This document shows positions 57,923 through 64,000 of a DNA stretch of 64,000 nt, piece after piece (the first letter of the stretch is position 1; the number at the start of each line of letters is the position of its first letter). Made by a program: the position numbers and the translations under genes. Source of the DNA: Triticum aestivum (taxonomy: Eukaryota > Streptophyta > Magnoliopsida > Poales > Poaceae). A model generated the notes under the pieces. The model was given only the letters and a program-made list of their open reading frames with translations. It was not told the origin of the DNA and searched no databases. The stretch lies in the NCBI RefSeq assembly GCF_018294505.1, contig NC_057811.1:29286618-29350617 (forward strand), given 5' to 3'.

Positions 57923-60808
57923 ATGAGGGAATTGACCTTCAAATGTGGTAACTTTGGAACTGTTAGTTTTGTAAGCTATGAGCTACTGTGTTTGATCTAC
58001 GCAAGCAATATTCGAACTGGCAAGAAGAGAAATTAACTTTGCTTCGGTTAGCGTATCAGCTAGAACCGGCCTATCCACTAAATATAGTTCATTTGCTTGT
58101 ACCGCGCATACTCACGCCCAGTCCTGCGATTTCGGGGGCCTAGGGCAAAAATTATAGCACAGGCCCTTAGGATTTGTTTTATGTCCCTATATAAAAGGTC
58201 AGTCGTGATGGTATCAATACAGGGAGAACATAGTTTCATTATTATTTTTGAACATAGCTTCTTTAAACTTGTGTCTTTGCACTTGCCCGTGGGCACGGTG
58301 TGATCTCCTATCGATGTAGCCGCGTTGGAGGTTAGTTATAGCGCATTTCCGGCCAATGCGCATAAAAGATCAAGCTTTTGTTGCATAAAAGGTCAAGCTT
58401 TTGATAACATCGGGGAAGGTCAAGCTTCCCCGATGTCGGCATCCTTTCTTCGGGAACTCTATCGTACTTACGAAAGAATAAAGGGGTATTCCCGAGAACG
58501 GACCTCTGCAAGGTCGACTATCTGGTCGATAACATCGGGGAAGGTGGCGAAAGTATCTCTCAAATTGAAATTCAAGAAAATATCGAGAGCAAAGTAAGGA
58601 GGTATCATGGGAAGTTTCAAGAGGATAGACAATCGTTCGTTGCCTGAAATAGAGTGTGAAAGGGTTTAGAATAATGGGAATAAGTATTGTGTTTAATACG
58701 AGAACTGATGATCACACGGAAGCTGGCTCGTGATTTTCGTACGAGGCCACGCGCGAGGAATAACTTTGGGAACAGGGAGGTGTACAGGAGAGTCAGGTTT
58801 CGATCCTGTGGAACTGTGGGTTATGGGCCCACCATGTGGTTTAAAAGTAGGAAGGGCGGTGACATCTTGCACAATCATGTAAGCAAGGCATGTTAGAGGG
58901 TAGCCTGTCAGTTATGTCGGCAACAACGTCGGTACCAAGGGCGAGGGACGAAGAGAACCATTTTCCTGCTCATTGAACGAGGCAGACCAATAGGCAAAGT
59001 TCTCATCCATCGGTGGCTACTGGAATGTCATCATCAATAGTAACAGGATCATTGCTGACAGAATTGTACACCAAGGTGTTTACATAAGCAGGAGAATATT
59101 ACTGCTTAGATCATATAGCTCACAAGAAAGGTTAAACCAAACAATGGAAATGAAAATATGATTATCAGATTAAACAGCACAATGGCAAGGAAAATGTGTT
59201 TAAACACATATTTCAGGGGTATATCCTTTCCCAGGACAAGCAGAGCATGATATCCATGACATGATAGAAAGTAGAAAACCATTTAGGTAAGGGAAGAGGA
59301 ATTTCCTAACATTACCCAAATAACGGTGTTTGAATAATTGATAAAGAAAATTTAGCATTGTGCTTCAAATGTTCTTATTGAAGATAGGAGTACCACAGAC
59401 ATGCTTCGAGATAGCATTGACATGGTCTTCAAGAAAAGGCCAGAATATGGATACACAAAGGATCCATCGACGACTTATCAAATAAGTCATACAATTTTAG
59501 CAAGGAAAAGATGAGGATGTGGCCGACGAGCTCAATGACAATTCATCGAGATTTCCACAATTATGTGAACAAGGAGATAGCATTTATCAGATCAAACGAT
59601 ATACTGACGTATGCTCGAGGAAAACATCCACAATTAAACATTGATCGAAAAGTGCACCCAAACAAATGGACTAAGTAGGACGATCATTGACAGGATGATG
59701 AGTCCATAACCAATACACAATGAATGAAACTATCATTCATTAACTTACTAGCAATAGGGTTGCTAGAAGTTTTGAATTTTACACATCACAGTTCATTTGT
59801 CGGTATTCAAGGTACAGCCACAACACGAACAAGTTTGCGTTGGAAAGAAGGCAAGGAAGTAGTCGATGACAACACAAATTACCGGGGGGCAAGGATGATA
59901 ATACCCATCAGAAATTCGATTGATATCCTGGAAGAGCTCGAAATGTTGATGAAGATTACGACACATTTGTCGAGAGGTTTCATCAAGACGTAATCGGTCG
60001 GCGATGACATCAAGTCAAAGGAATGATGAAGCGAAGAGTTATTGGAACCAAGGGTACGACACAAACTCGAAATCAAGCTTGCTTTTCAAGGTGAAATGAT
60101 AAGATGAGGAAATCGACGTAAGCTTAGCTCACCGTCGAAAGTTGTGCTTTGGGAAGAAGGACCAGGTAGACAGTTAAAATCGGCACGATAATGATATAGC
60201 CGAGCAGGCTAGGAATGACGTGATCGAGTTCAAACTCATAAGTAATGAAGGTTACCAAGAGTTTTTTAACCGCGATGCGGACTCGATATAGTTATCGATG
60301 TCTTTGAGTGTTTAATAACTCAGAGCCCGTGAAAAAAATTTGGAATCAGTGAGAATGTAGTACTTGATGAAGAACTCATAAGAAGTTATGCCGTTTCTTG
60401 ATAATCTCGAGATACCAGGGGGGTAATACTAGACGACAGATGAAAGTAGAGGTTGGACTGGGGTATTGCTCTACGGAAGACAAGTGCTTAAACTTGCACG
60501 AGAAATGGTATTTAAAGGAGAACATGGTCGGAACCACGATTGCAAAGAATCAATTCACCGATACCAGATGATTTTATATCAAGGAAATAGTTATCATTAC
60601 AAGAAACTTCCATGATAGGATCTACATCGTGTCCATGGGCATGAACACAAAGTTCAAGGTCGACTCCCACTTCTTCAATGCATAACCTTTCATTCACCAC
60701 TCTACTAGAAATGATTTGAGTGCGAAAATCTACCTGGTGAATTACCAGTGGAGTATGAACCTTGGAAAACTTTCGGGTTCACATAGATTAAGGAAGGCAT
60801 AGGTTCAT
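57923..60808. other. Unassigned non-coding repeat-like sequence
   Basis: I found no gene: the short frames (for example 59724-59993) have no recognisable domain and are not supported by splice or promoter signals. Style and composition resemble the untranslated interior of gypsy elements, but I cannot place termini. A 12-bp perfect hairpin lies at 58407-58436, and its left arm context (GATAACATCGGGGAAGGT) is repeated at about 58530. Angela B inserted at 60808. Confidence 0.5.
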
Positions 60809-62346
60809 GAAGGAAATATGCCCTAGAGGCAATAATAAAGTTGTTATTTATATTTCCTTATATCATGATAAATGTTTATTATTCATGCTAGAATTGTATT
60901 AACCGGAAACTTAGTACATGTGTGAATACATAGACAAACAGAGTGTCACTAGTATGCCTCTACTTGACTAGCTCGTTAATCAAAGATGGTTAAAGTTTCC
61001 TAGCCATAGACATGAGTTGTCCTTTGATGAATGGGATCACATCATTAGAGAATGATGTGATTGATTTGACCCATTCGTTAGCATAGCACTATGATCGTTT
61101 AGTTTATTGCTATTGCTTTCTTCATAACTTATACATGTTCCCATGACTATGAGATTATGCAACTCACGAATACCGGAGGAACACTTAGTGTGCTATCAAA
61201 CGTCACAACGTAACTGGTTGATTATAAAGATGCTCTACAGGTGTCTCTGATGGTGTTTGTTGAGTTGTCATAGATCGAGATTAGGATTTGTCACTCCGAT
61301 TGTCGGAGAGGTATCTCTGGGCCCTCTCGGTAATGCATATCACTATAAGCCTTGCAAGCAATGTGACTAATGTGTTAGTTACGAGATGATGCATTACGGA
61401 ACGAGTAAAGAGACTTGCCAGTAACGAGATTAAACTAGGTATGATGATACCGACGATCGAATGTCGGGCAAGTAACATACCGATGACAAAGGGAACAACG
61501 TATGTTGTTATGCTGTTTGACCGATAAAGATCTATGTAGGATATGTAGGAACCAATATGAGCATCGAGGTTCTGCTATTGGTTATTGACCGTAGATGTGT
61601 CTTGGTCATGTCTACATAGTTCTCGTACCCGTAGGGTCCGCACGCTTAACGTTCGATGACGATTGGTATTATGAGTTTATGTGTTTGGATGTACCGAAGG
61701 TAGTTCGGAGTCCCGGATGTGATCACGGACATGAGGAGGAGTCTTGAAATGGTCGAGACATAAAGATTGATATATTGGAAGATTATGTTTGGACACCGGA
61801 ATGGTTTTGAGTGAGTTCCGGCATCTACCGGAGTACCGAGGGGTTACCGGAACCCCCCGGGGGCTTAATGGGCCTACATGGGCTTTAGTGGAAGAGAGAG
61901 GAGGCGGCCAAGAGGAGGGGCACGCCCCCTAGGCCCAATCCGAATTGGGGAGGGGGGCCGGCCCCCCTTTCCTTCTCTCCCTGTTTCCCCTCCTTCCCCC
62001 TCCTATTTGGACTAGGAAAGGGGGGAAACCTACTCCTAGTAGGAGTAGGAATCCCCCCTTGGGGCACACCCCATGAGGCCGGCCGGCCCCCTCCTCCACT
62101 CCTTTATATACGGGGAGGGGCACCCCACAGACACACAAGTTGTTTCTTAGTCGTGTGAGGTGCCGTGCGTTTGGTACTTGATCGGTTAGATCACGAAGAC
62201 GTTCGACTACATCAACCGCGTTACTTAGTGCTTCCGCTTTCGGTCTATGAGGGTACCTGGACACACTCTCCCCGCTCGTTGCTATGCTCTCCTAGATAGA
62301 TCTTGCGTGATCGTAGGAATTTTTTTGAAATACTACGTTCCCCAAC
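60809..62346 (+). repeat. 5' LTR of Angela-type element B
   Basis: Starts TGAAGGAAATATGCCC and ends CGTTCCCCAACA. TATA box TTTATATAC at 62103-62111. It is about 200 bp shorter than the LTRs of element A, mainly because of one deletion after GTCGTGTG near 62157 that removes the section with the CGGTTTACTCC and GATCACATCACCAA motifs. Confidence 0.93.
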
Positions 62347-63580
62347 AGTGGCATCCGAGCCAGGTCTATGCGTAGATGTTATATGCACGAGTAGAACATA
62401 AAGAGTTGTGGGCGATAATAGTCATACTGCTTACCAGCATGTCATGCTTTGATTCAGCGGTATTGTTGAATGAAGCGGCCCAGACCGACATTACATGACC
62501 GCGTTCATGAGACTGGTTCTACCACCGTGCTTCCCACACAGGTGGCTAGTGGGTGTCTGTTTCTCCAACTTTAGTTAAATCGAGTGTGACTACGCCCGGT
62601 CCTTGTTGAAGGTTAAAACAACAAACTTGACGAAAAATTGTTGTGGTTTTTTATGCATAGGTAAGAACGGTTCTTGCTAAGCCCGTAGCAGCCACGTAAA
62701 ACTTGCAACAACAAAGTAGAGGACGTCTAACTTGTTTTTGCAGGGCATGTTGTGATGTGATATGGTCAGGACGTGATTATATAAATTTTTGTATGAGATG
62801 GTCATGTTTTGTAACACAGTTATTGGCAACTGGCAGGAGCCATATGGTTGTCGCTTTATTGTATGAAATGCAACCGCCATGTAATTGCTTTACTTTATCA
62901 CTAAGCGGTAGCTATAGTCGTAGAAGCAATAGTTGGCGAGACGACAACGATGCTTTGATGGAGATCAAGGTGTCAAGCCGGTGACGATGGTGATCATGAC
63001 GGTGCTTTGGAGATGGAGATCAAAGGCACAAGATGATGATGGCCATATCAAATCACTTATATTGATTGCATGTGATGTTTATCCTTTATGCATCTTATTT
63101 TGCTTAGTACGGTGGTAGCATTATAAGATGACCCCTCACTAAATTTCAAGGTATAAGTGTTCTCCCTGAGTATGCATCGTTGCTACAGTTTGTCGTGTCG
63201 AGACACCACGTGATGATCGGGTGTGATAAGCTCTACGTTCACATACAATGGGTGCAAACCAGTTTTGCACACGCAGAATACTCGGGTTAAACTTGACGAG
63301 CCTAGCATATGCAGATATGGCCTCGGAACACTGAGACCAAAAGGTCGAGCGTGAATCATATAGTAGATATGATCAACATAGTGATGTTCACCATTGAAAA
63401 GTATCCCATCTCACGTGATGATCAGACATGGTTTAGTTGATATGGATCACGTGATCACTTAGATGATTAGAGGGATGTCTATCTAAGTGGGAGTTCTGAA
63501 GTAATATGATTAATTGAACTTTAATTTATCATGAACTTAGTACCTGATAGTATTTTGCATGTCTATGTTGTTATAGATAA
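62347..63580 (+). other. Angela B untranslated leader
   Basis: The primer-binding site and about 1.2 kb of non-coding leader before gag. It matches 11125-11544 joined to 20662-21479 of element A. Short frames here are not genes. Confidence 0.9.
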
Positions 63581-64000
63581 ATGGCCCGTGCTATTGGTCC
63601 GTTGAATTTTAATGCGTTCCTAGAGAAAGCTAAGTTGAAAGATGATGGTAGCAATTACACGGACTGGGTCCGTAACTTGAGGATTATCCTCATTGCTGCA
63701 CAAATGAATTACGTCCTGGAAGCACCGCTAGGTGCCAAACCCGTTGCAGGAGCAAAGCCAGATGTTATGAACGTCTGGCAGAGCAAAGCTGATGACTACT
63801 CGATAGTTCAGTGTGCCATGCTTTACGGCTTAGAACCGGGACTTCAACGACGTTTTGAACTTCATGGAGCATATGAGATGTTCCAGGAGTTGAAGTTAAT
63901 ATTTCAAGCAAATGCCCATATTGAGAGATATGAAGTCTCCAATAAGTTCTACAACTGCAAAATGAGGAGAATAGTTCTGTCAGTGAGCATATACTCAGAA
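63581..64000 (+). pseudogene. gag: Angela B gag, N-terminal part
   Basis: ATG 63581 opens a copia gag frame (MARAIGPLNFNAFLEKAKLK) that is clean for about 127 codons through the capsid N-terminal region (NYTDWVRNLRIILIAA, VQCAMLYGLEPGLQRRFELH). A one-base loss near 63972, compared with element A (AAGATGGAGGAGAA there, AAAATGAGGAGAA here), shifts the frame so the conserved SEHVLRM segment is no longer read. The rest is outside the window. It is better preserved than the gag of element A, which has lost its start codon. Confidence 0.85.

Larger units (their letters stand above)
60809..64000 (+). mobile_element. Angela/WIS/BARE-type copia element B, 5' part
   Basis: 5' LTR 60809-62346, primer-binding site (TGGCATCCGAGCC at 62348), leader (62361-63580) and the start of gag, running off the window. 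The 5 bases before the LTR are GTTCA (candidate TSD). Its leader aligns with that of element A, which confirms that A's leader was interrupted by Fatima. Confidence 0.92.

Noticed and set aside
1..64000. CRISPR array, tRNA or rRNA genes, bacterial-type operons
   Set aside because: No spaced short repeats with unique spacers, no cloverleaf with A/B boxes and no rRNA motifs were seen; the window is plant repeat DNA.

Overview
This window is repeat-dense intergenic DNA from a large grass genome, almost certainly a Triticeae species (wheat, Aegilops or a relative). The evidence is the recognisable retrotransposon LTRs (Angela/WIS/BARE-type, Fatima-type, Sabrina/WHAM-type Athila) and a CACTA element with the TIR CACTAGTAGAAAAAGGG. 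Family names come from memory of Triticeae repeat libraries and were not checked by search. I see no host protein-coding gene, tRNA, rRNA or CRISPR array. Almost every base belongs to a transposable element or its remains.

Most of the nesting can be dissected because target-site duplications (TSDs) survive. From left to right: 1-2155 is the 3' part of a long gypsy LTR (+) inserted into a minus-strand Athila-type element (2156-6010, 5' LTR 4605-6010). Older host sequence runs 6011-9371 and holds the first copy of a 1.5-kb direct repeat and the tail of a chromovirus pol gene. Angela-type copia element A spans 9372-40831 (TSD CAACG). Inside A lie a Fatima-type gypsy element (11545-20656, TSD ATGGT) and a CACTA transposon (22399-36192, TSD TAT). 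The CACTA in turn holds a 3.7-kb solo gypsy LTR (27831-31514, TSD AAGAG). Host sequence resumes at 40837-41176, followed by a second long solo LTR (41177-56314). That LTR was split by a Sirevirus-like copia element (42399-52301, TSD GCTAC) and by a small Mutator-like element (53662-54899, 9-bp TSD). Host sequence returns at 56320-60808 with the second copy of the direct repeat. A second Angela-type element B starts at 60809 and runs off the window.

Three of the elements carry unusual gene content. The Fatima copy has gag-protease but no reverse transcriptase or integrase; in that space sits a spliced antisense gene with its own TATA box. The Sirevirus-like copy has gag but no pol; it carries a second gene behind its own promoter-like block, which repeats the palindromic TCGGT..ACCGA motifs of the LTR. 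The CACTA has no recognisable transposase but carries two spliced cassettes, each behind a TATA box and subterminal-type palindromes: a small coiled-coil/membrane protein and a seven-coding-exon gene ending in a Ulp1-like cysteine protease. All three look non-autonomous and would need proteins supplied in trans.

Nearly all coding regions carry frameshifts or stops. LTR pairs counted by eye differ by about 3% (Fatima), about 4% (Sirevirus-like) and about 5% (Angela A), which agrees with the nesting order of Fatima inside Angela A.
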